This document shows positions 1-5,110 of a stretch of 5,110 nt of DNA, piece after piece. The notes beneath the pieces were generated by a model. The model did no database searches and had not been told where the DNA came from. It saw nothing but the letters and a program-made list of their open reading frames with translations. The DNA is taken from the NCBI GenBank assembly GCA_002479035.1, contig DLLA01000013.1, forward strand, positions 232 through 5,341, written 5' to 3'. This stretch comes from Bacteroidales bacterium UBA7574 (GTDB lineage: Bacteria > Bacteroidota > Bacteroidia > Bacteroidales > Paludibacteraceae). Every line of letters starts with the position of its first letter. Positions within the stretch are counted from its first letter, which is position 1. Made by a program: the position numbers and the translations under genes.

Positions 1-1210
1 CAATTACGCCTGCTATGTGGAAAAACGGGCGGAGCGGATAGAGGCACAGAACGCGGAGGCGGATAAGTACCGCAACCTCTATCGTACCGAACTCGACTGG
101 ATGCGCCGCATGCCGCAGGCGCGGGCGCACAAGGCACAATACAGGATAGACAATTTCTATGAGATTGAGCGTAAAGCCAAGCGTGTGCAGCAGGACGGGG
201 ATGTGCGGCTGGCGGTGCAGTCGGGGTATATCGGCAACAAAATTTTTGAAGCCAAGGATGTATGCAAAGCCTTCACTATTCCTCCCCAAGACGAGACGGA
301 AAAGCCACGTACATTGCAGATACTCAATCATTTCTCGTATGTGTTTTCGCGTTATGAGAAATTGGGTATCATAGGCAACAATGGTACGGGTAAATCCACG
401 TTCCTGCGTCTGCTGTTGGGTGAGACAGCCCCCGACAGCGGCCACTTTGATGTGGGCAGTACGGTACGATTCGGCTACTATCGCCAGACAGGATTGCAGT
501 TCGACGAAAACAAGAAAGTGATTGATATTGTGCGTGATATAGCCGAAGTGGTGGATATGGGGAATGGGGAGAAGATGACGGCAAGTCAGTTCCTGCAGAT
601 GTTCCTGTTCTCGCCGAGTCAGCAGTATGATTTTGTGGCGAAACTATCGGGTGGGGAACGGCAACGTTTGCACCTCTGTGCCGTATTGATGCGTAGTCCG
701 AACTTCCTCATTCTTGACGAACCGACCAACGACCTTGATATCCCTACGCTCAATGTATTGGAGCAGTATTTGGCAGCGTTCCGTGGGTGCCTGATAGTAG
801 TGAGCCACGACCGCTATTTCATGGACAAGGTAGTGGACCATCTGTTTGTCTTTCACGGCAATGGCGAGATACAGGACTTCCCCGGCAACTATACGCAATA
901 TAGGCAGGAATTAAAAATTAAGGATGAAGCATTAAAAACAAGTAAGCCGCAAAGTGCTGATATTAAGCCCGACACCAAACAAGATACAGGCACTCGTACC
1001 CGAAAACTTTCCTTCAAAGAAAAGCGTGAATTAGAGGAGTTGGAAACACGTATTCCGCAGTTGGAGCAGGAGAAAACTGACCTCGAAACCCAACTTTCAG
1101 GCGGATTGACAGATGCCGATGCCATTGCCCGCGCCTCTGTCCGCTATCAAGAGGTGCAAAACTTATTGGACGAAGCCGAGATGCGTTGGCTGGAGTTGAG
1201 TGAGATTTAA
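1..1210 (+). CDS. ABC-F family ATPase, Uup-like, 5'-truncated by window edge
   Basis: This is the C-terminal 402 residues of an ABC-F protein; the first whole codon is at base 2 and the gene begins outside the window. ABC-F proteins have two ATPase domains and no membrane segments, and the studied members act on ribosomes. Visible in order (numbering the 402 residues) are the charged helical interdomain linker (about 1-75), then the second ATPase domain with Walker A GNNGTGKST (125-133), a Q-loop glutamine near 162, signature LSGGE (215-219), Walker B LILDE (236-240) and the H-loop histidine in SHDR (about 269). A C-terminal charged coiled coil (about 333-402) resembles the Uup C-terminal domain. 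Uup is about 635 residues, so roughly the first ATPase domain is missing. The internal GTG at 17 is not the start, because the frame stays open to the edge and the residues before it (NYACYVEKR) fit the family. The gene converges on cmk with 32 bases between the stops. Assignment to Uup rather than another ABC-F subgroup rests on the C-terminal domain. Confidence 0.92.
   Translation, partial: NYACYVEKRAERIEAQNAEADKYRNLYRTELDWMRRMPQARAHKAQYRIDNFYEIERKAKRVQQDGDVRLAVQSGYIGNKIFEAKDVCKAFTIPPQDETEKPRTLQILNHFSYVFSRYEKLGIIGNNGTGKSTFLRLLLGETAPDSGHFDVGSTVRFGYYRQTGLQFDENKKVIDIVRDIAEVVDMGNGEKMTASQFLQMFLFSPSQQYDFVAKLSGGERQRLHLCAVLMRSPNFLILDEPTNDLDIPTLNVLEQYLAAFRGCLIVVSHDRYFMDKVVDHLFVFHGNGEIQDFPGNYTQYRQELKIKDEALKTSKPQSADIKPDTKQDTGTRTRKLSFKEKRELEELETRIPQLEQEKTDLETQLSGGLTDADAIARASVRYQEVQNLLDEAEMRWLELSEI
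910..937 (+). repeat. Four degenerate tandem 7-base units in the ABC-F gene
   Basis: Four consecutive heptamers are seen: ATTAAAA, ATTAAGG, ATGAAGC and ATTAAAA. They lie in the linker between the second ATPase domain and the C-terminal coiled coil, and are more AT-rich than the surrounding gene. A 7-base unit is not a multiple of three, so gain or loss of one unit would shift the frame. The units have diverged, which would reduce slippage. Confidence 0.55.
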
Positions 1211-1242
1211 TTGCACATTGTAGTCCTTACGTCGTACATACC

Positions 1243-1911
1243 TCAACGATTTTTCTCGTCAAAGATAGCAATGATTTTCTCCATCTGCTGTTCGCGGGTC
1301 AGGTGGCTGTTGTCCACCACGATAGCATCTTCGGCTTGGCGGAGCGGGCTCTCCGCACGGTGGGTATCACGGTAGTCACGGTCGTTCACATCGCGAAGCA
1401 CATCTGCCATATCGGGGTGCTCGCCTTTGGCTTGCAACTCCAGAAAACGTCGCTCGGCACGCACTTCGGGCGTGGCTGTAAGGAAGAGTTTGAGTTCTGC
1501 TTGCGGGAATACTACGGTACCAATATCACGTCCGTCCATCACGATACCTTTGTCAGCACCCATTGCCTGCTGTTGTGCTACGAGGAATTGGCGCACCTCT
1601 TTGACCACAGATATTTGCGAGGCAAGGTTGCCTGTCTCAAGGGTGCGAATGGCAGACTCTACATCTTTTCCATTGAGCGTAACGTGCTGACCATCAATCG
1701 TCTGTATAAAACCGATATGTATCTCATGCAATAGAGACACTATCTCTTCGGCGGGGTGCTGCAAGTGTTGCTGCTGTGCATAGAGTGCCACGGCGCGGTA
1801 CATGGCTCCCGTATCCACGTATGTATAGCCCGCATATTGTGCCAGGGCTTTGGCTATAGTACTTTTTCCGCACGACGAATAGCCGTCAATGGCGACAATT
1901 ATCTTTTTCAT
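1243..1911 (-). CDS. cmk: (d)CMP kinase (cytidylate kinase)
   Basis: This enzyme phosphorylates CMP and dCMP to the diphosphates with ATP, in the cytoplasm, as part of pyrimidine nucleotide recycling and supply for RNA, DNA and CDP-lipid synthesis. The 222-residue protein is full length for the bacterial family. It shows the P-loop GYSSCGKST (10-18), the nucleotide-binding DTGAMYRA (33-40), the MDGRDIGTVVFP motif (125-136), and the lid and substrate region with DRDYRDTHR (177-185) followed by SPL and VVDNS (188-202). The ATG overlaps the porQ stop as ATGA (1908-1911), so the two are very probably translationally coupled on the message from the porQ promoter. No separate cmk promoter was seen. 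The 3' end faces the ABC-F gene, and no convincing terminator lies in the 32-base gap. Confidence 0.97.
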   Translation of the reverse strand: MKKIIVAIDGYSSCGKSTIAKALAQYAGYTYVDTGAMYRAVALYAQQQHLQHPAEEIVSLLHEIHIGFIQTIDGQHVTLNGKDVESAIRTLETGNLASQISVVKEVRQFLVAQQQAMGADKGIVMDGRDIGTVVFPQAELKLFLTATPEVRAERRFLELQAKGEHPDMADVLRDVNDRDYRDTHRAESPLRQAEDAIVVDNSHLTREQQMEKIIAIFDEKNR

Positions 1912-2969
1912 TTCAGAAAACTGTTGATATCCGTAGATAGTGATACTTGGTATGTGAGGTTACTGCGGGAGTATTGGCTGACCGCTACCCCGAGGCGGAA
2001 CTTGTAAATGTTCACCCCAGCACCTATCGCAAATCCCGACAGGCTGCGCGCATTGGCAAGGCGCATCTCTGCTCCGCGGCGGTGGTTGTAACTGAGGGTG
2101 ATATAGTACTTGTTGCTCCGCGGGACGATATCTATTGCCCATATCGTGTGGCGAAACGCCATATCATACCATTTCACATCTGTCTGTGCACCAATGTACC
2201 ATTTCTGCATATTGTGAATGGTCAGTGAGAAACGGATAGGCGCATGTCTGAGTCTGTACGATAAGCCCATTTCCAAGTTCAGGGGCAGTTGCTCCGTGTG
2301 CTGCCCGCTCTCTTCCGAGTAGAACGACACCAACTGCCAACCGATATTGCGCAGTGCCAAACCCACATGCAGCGATGAATCGGGTGTCTGATAGTGCCCG
2401 CCCACATCCGCACCGAGGGCAAAACTATGGTATGCCTCGTAGATACTGTATATCGGTTTCAAGGTAACGCCCACGGTGAAATAGGGACCCAACTGACGTG
2501 CATACATTGCATTGATACAGATGTCTTTGGCGGTAAACGTCCCTCCTGTCAGATTGCCGTTTTCGTCGGCATACGGCATCTGTCCGTAGTCAAGATAGTG
2601 GATGCCCACAACAAAATAGTTGGGTTTGTCAGGTTCGCCCTCGCCTGTGTAGGGGCGTTCTATTTTCGAGCGACCGAAATTGTGTCCGTACATTGCGCTG
2701 CCGAACATGGTTCCTGCGAGGTAGTAGGCGTAATTGAGTTGGAGCACTTTGTCGGTATTGGCAGTCAGTAGGGCAGGATTGACAAAAGCCATACTCAGTT
2801 CGCCATCTGCTATTGCCACATTCTCCCCTCCGAGTGCGTTCAGCCGTGACGACATAGGCAAACCCAGAAAGTGAAAAACGCTACTTCCTGCACCTTGTAT
2901 CTGCCCTTGTACAGCCCCGATAGACACGGCATAGAGCAAGAAAGTCAATATATGTCTTTTATATCTCAC
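1908..2969 (-). CDS. porQ: Type IX secretion system protein PorQ
   Basis: PorQ is an outer-membrane beta-barrel protein of the T9SS attachment complex (PorU, PorV, PorQ, PorZ), which processes cargo proteins and anchors them to the cell surface. The sequence has the typical N-terminal block after the signal peptide: LGLPMSSRLNALGG (35-48) and MAFVNPALL (60-68), followed by many alternating aromatic and hydrophobic strands. I chose the GTG at 2967-2969, giving 353 residues. The open frame reaches an ATG at 3074, but that start lies upstream of a perfect promoter (3007-3038) and overlaps the preceding gene. The GTG start gives a good signal peptide: RYKR, a hydrophobic stretch (8-20), and likely cleavage after VQG (22). 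In-frame TTG (2984) and GTG (2996) codons are less likely alternatives. The stop overlaps the cmk start. In Porphyromonas gingivalis porQ (PG0602) is, from memory, also followed by cmk, which supports the call. Some databases misname this family as penicillin-binding. Confidence 0.92.
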   Translation of the reverse strand: MRYKRHILTFLLYAVSIGAVQGQIQGAGSSVFHFLGLPMSSRLNALGGENVAIADGELSMAFVNPALLTANTDKVLQLNYAYYLAGTMFGSAMYGHNFGRSKIERPYTGEGEPDKPNYFVVGIHYLDYGQMPYADENGNLTGGTFTAKDICINAMYARQLGPYFTVGVTLKPIYSIYEAYHSFALGADVGGHYQTPDSSLHVGLALRNIGWQLVSFYSEESGQHTEQLPLNLEMGLSYRLRHAPIRFSLTIHNMQKWYIGAQTDVKWYDMAFRHTIWAIDIVPRSNKYYITLSYNHRRGAEMRLANARSLSGFAIGAGVNIYKFRLGVAVSQYSRSNLTYQVSLSTDINSFLK

Positions 2970-3006
2970 GTTGCTACTTCGCAAGGTTATACACACAACA
3001 ACCCCG

Positions 3007-3038
3007 CAAAGGTACAACTTTTTGCCAATATATGCAAA
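3007..3038 (-). promoter_or_regulatory. Bacteroidetes-type promoter of porQ-cmk
   Basis: On the minus strand TTTG (3038-3035) is followed after 20 bases by TACCTTTG (3014-3007), an exact match to the -33 TTTG / -7 TAnnTTTG consensus of the Bacteroidetes primary sigma factor. Transcription should begin near 3000, leaving about 30 untranslated bases before the GTG at 2969. The promoter sits just 14 bases after the stop of the preceding gene. Confidence 0.85.
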
Positions 3039-3051
3039 TTTCGTTGTTGGT

Positions 3052-4098
3052 TTACAAAGCGTTGTATTGCTCATCTGTAACGGGTTCTAACCACTCGTTG
3101 CCTGTCTGCGTGTCGCCCTTTAGAGGCTCTGTGGCAATGTGCGTTACCACATGCTGGAACCAACTGTCGCGGGTGGCGCCATGCCAATGCTTCACGCCCA
3201 CGGGAATATCCACTACATCCCCTGCCTTCAATCGGCGGGCAGGCTTGCCCCACTCCTGATACCAACCCTCACCTGCCACGCAAATCAGTATCTGACGGGC
3301 ATCGTGATGGATATGCCAGTTGTTGCGGCACGCGGGTTCAAATGTCACATTGCTGATAGCCTGCTCGCCGCCCACCAGCGGTGCGAGGTACGACTGCCCG
3401 ATAAAATACTGTGCGTAGGTGTCATTCGTGTTGCCTACCTCGAAGGTCAGACGGCTTTTGGATGCCAACCGGCGTGCCAAGGCAGTAGCGGTTTTCACCA
3501 CCTCTTTGGGCACCCCTGCTGTTTGGGCAATGCGGCTGTGGGACCGGTGCTGCGGTTCGGTGCCTTGCATAGCGGCTAACGCGCTGACTGTCACCAGTTC
3601 ACGCTGTTGGTAACTAAGCACATCGCGGGCGAATATATCACCAAACAGGTGTGCTTTGAGGTAGTAGTCCTCGGCTGGGCAGAAAGAGTAGGTGAATCCG
3701 CCGCAGAGTTGTGTCTGTACTGCCGTACCTTGCTTCAGGGCGTCATAGTCAGCGGGTAGGGGCGAAGCCTCGGCACCTGTCTCGGTGGCAATACCCGCCT
3801 GCTCACGCTCCGTAAGAACGGTTTGCAGCACGCCCAACGCATTCAGCGAGCGCGGAAAACCCGTGTAGGCATAGAGATGGGAGAATACTTCTTTGATTTG
3901 ATTAACAGTCAAGCCGTTGCCAAACGCCTGCTCAATAGCGGGCTTCAACGACACAAGGTCGCCAGTAGCTTCGTAAGTTGCGAGTGCTACAAAAGACTCC
4001 TGTCGGGGAGTTAATACATTGGTATTCATAGTTTGTTGAGCCATTATGTATTGTCCGCACACGAGTGCCGACAACAAGATGATTATTATTTTTTTCAT
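3052..4098 (-). CDS. Secreted CMD-CMD-cupin fusion protein
   Basis: This 348-residue protein has a signal peptide (MKKIIIILLSALV; likely cleavage after IMA at 20), so it should be periplasmic or exported. Two carboxymuconolactone-decarboxylase-like (AhpD-fold) segments follow: about 33-100, with HLYAYTGFPRSLNAL (74-88), and about 147-215, with HLFGDIFARDVL then RELVTVSALAAM (166-177). Residues 250-325 form a cupin with likely metal ligands H262, H264, Q269 and H304 or H306 (HIHHDARQ and KHWHGA). The AhpD CxxC pair is absent from both CMD segments, so AhpD-type disulfide peroxidase activity is unlikely. The real reaction and substrate are unknown. The ATG at 4098 is preferred over the ATG at 4149 because the latter lies within the -33 box and upstream of the -7 box, and because MKK begins a clean signal peptide. 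CMD-cupin fusions occur as hypothetical proteins in many bacteria. It is transcribed in the same direction as porQ but has its own promoter. Confidence 0.87.
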   Translation of the reverse strand: MKKIIIILLSALVCGQYIMAQQTMNTNVLTPRQESFVALATYEATGDLVSLKPAIEQAFGNGLTVNQIKEVFSHLYAYTGFPRSLNALGVLQTVLTEREQAGIATETGAEASPLPADYDALKQGTAVQTQLCGGFTYSFCPAEDYYLKAHLFGDIFARDVLSYQQRELVTVSALAAMQGTEPQHRSHSRIAQTAGVPKEVVKTATALARRLASKSRLTFEVGNTNDTYAQYFIGQSYLAPLVGGEQAISNVTFEPACRNNWHIHHDARQILICVAGEGWYQEWGKPARRLKAGDVVDIPVGVKHWHGATRDSWFQHVVTHIATEPLKGDTQTGNEWLEPVTDEQYNAL

Positions 4099-4118
4099 AT
4101 ACTTTGTTTTTACGATTG

Positions 4119-4150
4119 CAAAAGTACAACAAAAAGTGAAAAGCACCAAA
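4119..4150 (-). promoter_or_regulatory. Bacteroidetes-type promoter of the CMD-cupin gene
   Basis: TTTG (4150-4147) is followed after 20 bases by TACTTTTG (4126-4119) on the minus strand, the same geometry as the porQ promoter. The ATG at 4098 lies about 20 bases after the -7 box, so the leader is short and AT-rich, with no clear Shine-Dalgarno site, as is common in this phylum. Confidence 0.83.
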
Positions 4151-4354
4151 GCACCTTATACAAAAAAGGGAATATGGGTACGACATTCCGTAATTAGGGT
4201 AGTCTCTATTCGCATTTTATCTCGGAAGCCAACATTTGCAATAACTTTACAAATGTAATGATGATTCTTCATAGTTATAGAGTAGGATATGTATAGAAAT
4301 CTATCAGTGGGAGAAAAATTTTTGTAAGTTTCTGTGCAGATGGTATTTGCGAAT
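4151..4354. other. AT-rich intergenic stretch without a supported gene
   Basis: The roughly 200 bases between the CMD-cupin promoter and the hairpin at 4355 carry no reading frame that looks like a protein. A short minus-strand frame here has no recognisable family, start site or promoter. The one structured element is a perfect 7-base inverted repeat at 4232-4256. The base composition is visibly more AT-rich than the neighbouring genes. Confidence 0.6.
4232..4256. repeat. Inverted repeat, possible operator
   Basis: ACATTTG (4232-4238) and CAAATGT (4250-4256) are perfect inverted copies separated by 11 bases, so the half-sites are spaced 18 bases apart. This could be a dimeric regulator site or a weak hairpin. 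It lies about 80 bases upstream of the CMD-cupin -33 box. With only seven matching bases per arm in AT-rich DNA, chance is a real alternative. Confidence 0.3.
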
Positions 4355-4397
4355 AACAAGAGAGACCACTGAATGAGTATCAGTAGCCCCTCTTGTT
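4355..4397 (-). terminator. 18-bp hairpin, likely terminator of the lost upstream gene
   Basis: On the minus strand the arms at 4397-4380 and 4372-4355 can form 18 continuous pairs around a 7-base loop (4379-4373). Three of these are G-U wobbles. On the plus strand the same three positions become A-C mismatches, so the RNA structure favours the minus strand. It begins 19 bases after the stop of the tail frame at 4416, where a terminator for that gene would be expected. The T-run after the minus-strand stem is short and broken. The plus strand has six T at 4396-4401, so some activity in both directions is possible. Confidence 0.65.
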
Positions 4398-4415
4398 TTT
4401 TGTATCACAATGATG

Positions 4416-4514
4416 TTACTTCACCTCTATGCCGGTGAGGGTGTAAGTCTTACCGCCACGGAGAATATACACTTGCCCTCTTTCACGACATTCTTTTTCT
4501 CGGGCATCTTCAGT
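4416..4514 (-). pseudogene. Remnant of a surface-protein C-terminal tail
   Basis: A minus-strand frame of 32 codons ends in TAA at 4416 and has no start codon. It ends with GQVYILRGGKTYTLTG followed by IEVK. From memory, endings of the form 'G-Q-hydrophobic-YI-R-G-KTYT-TG-EV' are common at the C-terminus of large exported proteins in Prevotella and relatives. The hairpin 19 bases downstream fits a true gene end. Upstream the frame runs directly into the IS remnant, so the body of the gene is missing. The family call is pattern memory, not a search. The alternative is a chance frame belonging to the decayed IS. Confidence 0.4.
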
Positions 4515-4761
4515 CACCTGCGACGGCGGACATGCAACGTCATCTTTTTGCCCTGTATCGGAAAATCACGGATGCATTGGGTCTCCGTGTAACCATTAGG
4601 CACCAGTTCCGAAGGGGTGTAACCTTCCGGAATGATGTTACGTTCATCCAGATAGGATATATACAGTCTTCGGTGATGATTACATCTATCAACTCAAAAT
4701 TCTCGGCTACTTCGCGGGGTAGCAGGCACTCGGCTAATACTCGATAAGGATTCTCTGACAT
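4514..4761 (-). pseudogene. ISAon1-type transposase N-terminal region, frameshifted remnant
   Basis: The ATG at 4761 opens a frame reading MSENPYRVLAECLLPREVAE, then NFELIDVIITED, which fits the small N-terminal region protein of ISAon1-type transposases (ISL3-like). After Cys33-Ile-Tyr the family sequence continues in another frame from 4654: YLDERNIIPEGYTPSELVPNGY, then RDFPIQGKKMTLHVRRRR. A single lost base near 4655-4663 explains this. The second frame stops at TGA (4514-4516), exactly where the family usually has Trp after RRRR, so either a TGG to TGA change or a deletion junction ended it. The catalytic transposase part that should follow is absent. Read in the first frame alone it would be a 73-residue protein ending at 4540, with a meaningless second half. 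A promoter remains upstream. Confidence 0.7.
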
Positions 4762-4784
4762 CTTTTTTTAGTTTTTTTGGGGTG

Positions 4785-4814
4785 CAAAGATACTACTTTT
4801 GTCAACCAAACAAA
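4785..4814 (-). promoter_or_regulatory. Promoter upstream of the IS remnant
   Basis: On the minus strand TTTG (4814-4811) is followed after 18 bases by TATCTTTG (4792-4785), a consensus -7 box with a slightly short spacer. The ATG at 4761 follows after an A-rich leader ending AAAAAAAG. The promoter probably came with the IS and may still transcribe the remnant and the tail frame as far as the hairpin at 4355-4397. Confidence 0.65.
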
Positions 4815-4818
4815 CACG

Positions 4819-4986
4819 GAACTTTTACTATGCGCCGATGTGCAGTACCACGAGGTGCTTGACTATATCCCCAACCACGACCACACGGGCGAGTGCCCCA
4901 TAGAGCAGCGTCTCCACGGCATCACAGACCTCGCCAAGTGCCTGCCCATAGTAAATGCCTTTGTGGAATCAATGAACAAACGTTAA
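4819..4986 (+). pseudogene. 3' fragment of a probable DUF1893 gene
   Basis: This plus-strand frame encodes about 55 residues to the TAA at 4984-4986. The block VQYHEVLDYI, then NHDHTGECPIEQ and a tail with AKCLPIVNAFVE resemble the C-terminal part of DUF1893 proteins, which have a cytidine-deaminase-like fold (Thermotoga TM1506 family) and no known function; their usual pattern there is 'VPYI-NRD-TG-CPME'. No ATG exists in this frame. Upstream the frame passes into the promoter region of the IS remnant, so the first half of the gene is gone. This fits loss of the 5' part through IS insertion with a junction near 4800-4819. The family match is from memory and is moderate. Confidence 0.45.
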
Positions 4987-5039
4987 TTAATGTATAATTA
5001 GACGTTGAAACAATAATTAAGTTTTACAGGTCTCCATCC

Positions 5040-5070
5040 TTGTATATCTGCGAAAAATATAGTACTTTTG
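5040..5070 (+). promoter_or_regulatory. Bacteroidetes-type promoter for the gene at the right edge
   Basis: TTG (5040-5042) is followed after 20 bases by TACTTTTG (5063-5070), matching the -33/-7 consensus with one weaker base in the -33 box (CTTG). The ATG at 5091 is 21 bases beyond the -7 box. Confidence 0.75.
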
Positions 5071-5090
5071 TGCCCTCAAAGTCTTTGAAT

Positions 5091-5110
5091 ATGGCAGACG
5101 ACAAGAAAAT
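5091..5110 (+). CDS. Start of a gene, possibly the ABC-F protein EttA
   Basis: Only six complete codons plus two bases are visible: MADDKK and then an Ile or Met. A consensus promoter ends 21 bases upstream and the leader is AT-rich, so a real gene start is likely. From memory, EttA proteins of Bacteroidales (energy-dependent translational throttle, an ABC-F ATPase at the ribosomal E site) often begin with M-A/S-DDKKIIFSM, which this fits. Six residues cannot establish the identity. The gene continues beyond the window. Confidence 0.5.

Noticed and set aside
17..19. GTG as start of the ABC-F gene
   Set aside because: The frame is open to the window edge, the upstream residues fit the family, and a true start would omit only the second ATPase half, with no promoter visible.
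1211..1242. Shared terminator between the convergent ABC-F and cmk genes
   Set aside because: I could not find a stem of useful length or a T-run in the 32-base gap.
1303..1734. A 143-codon plus-strand frame antisense to cmk
   Set aside because: It lies fully inside cmk, which has all family motifs, and its product is rich in His and Cys with no recognisable domain or promoter.
2394..2771. A 125-codon plus-strand frame antisense to porQ
   Set aside because: It is an opposite-strand shadow of a well-supported PorQ reading frame, with no promoter or family features.
3139..3579. A 146-codon plus-strand frame antisense to the CMD-cupin gene
   Set aside because: The minus-strand product has clear domains across the same bases, and the plus-strand product has none.
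4156..4359. A 67-codon minus-strand frame upstream of the CMD-cupin gene
   Set aside because: It overlaps the hairpin, has no promoter or family resemblance, and its composition looks like translated AT-rich intergenic DNA.
4203..4366. Possible terminal inverted repeats (GTCTCTATTCGC near 4202 and GCGAATAACAAGAGAGAC near 4349) bounding a small mobile element
   Set aside because: The match needs a 5-6 base gap, there is no flanking target duplication, and the right copy is part of the hairpin arm, so coincidence is more likely.
4410..4747. Plus-strand frames opposite the IS remnant
   Set aside because: The minus strand carries recognisable transposase-related residues across the same region, and the plus-strand products look random.

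Overview
The window looks like chromosomal DNA from a Bacteroidota (Bacteroidales) bacterium that has a type IX secretion system (T9SS). The evidence is a recognisable PorQ gene, four promoters of the Bacteroidetes type (TTTG or TTG, about 18-20 bases, then TAnnTTTG), starts without strong Shine-Dalgarno sites, and remnants of an ISAon1-type insertion sequence. A Prevotella/Porphyromonas-like source is my inference; the genus cannot be fixed from this sequence alone.

Layout. At the left edge is the 3' two-thirds of an ABC-F ATPase gene (Uup-like) on the plus strand. It converges on a minus-strand block. Read in its own direction, that block is: a secreted protein with two carboxymuconolactone-decarboxylase-like domains and a cupin (4098 to 3052), then porQ (2969 to 1908), then cmk (1911 to 1243). 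porQ and cmk overlap by four bases (ATGA) and should be co-transcribed. The secreted protein and porQ each have their own promoter. Both promoters lie inside the longest open frames, so both proteins start later than the first ATG; PorQ most likely starts at a GTG.

From about 4100 to 5090 there is no intact gene. On the minus strand it holds a degraded ISAon1-type transposase N-terminal region with its own promoter, one frameshift and a premature stop. This is followed directly by a short reading frame resembling the C-terminal tail of a Bacteroidales surface protein, and then by a strong hairpin. On the plus strand there is the 3' end of a probable DUF1893 gene. I read the area as a rearrangement scar left by IS insertion and later deletion. 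At the right edge a promoter leads into the first codons of a plus-strand gene whose few visible residues fit EttA, another ABC-F protein.

How the genes work together. PorQ belongs to the outer-membrane attachment complex of T9SS, while CMP kinase is a housekeeping nucleotide enzyme that appears coupled to it only by position. The ABC-F proteins act on the ribosome. I did not find a clear new biological system. The most unusual material is the composite scar at 4355-4986 and the secreted CMD-CMD-cupin protein.
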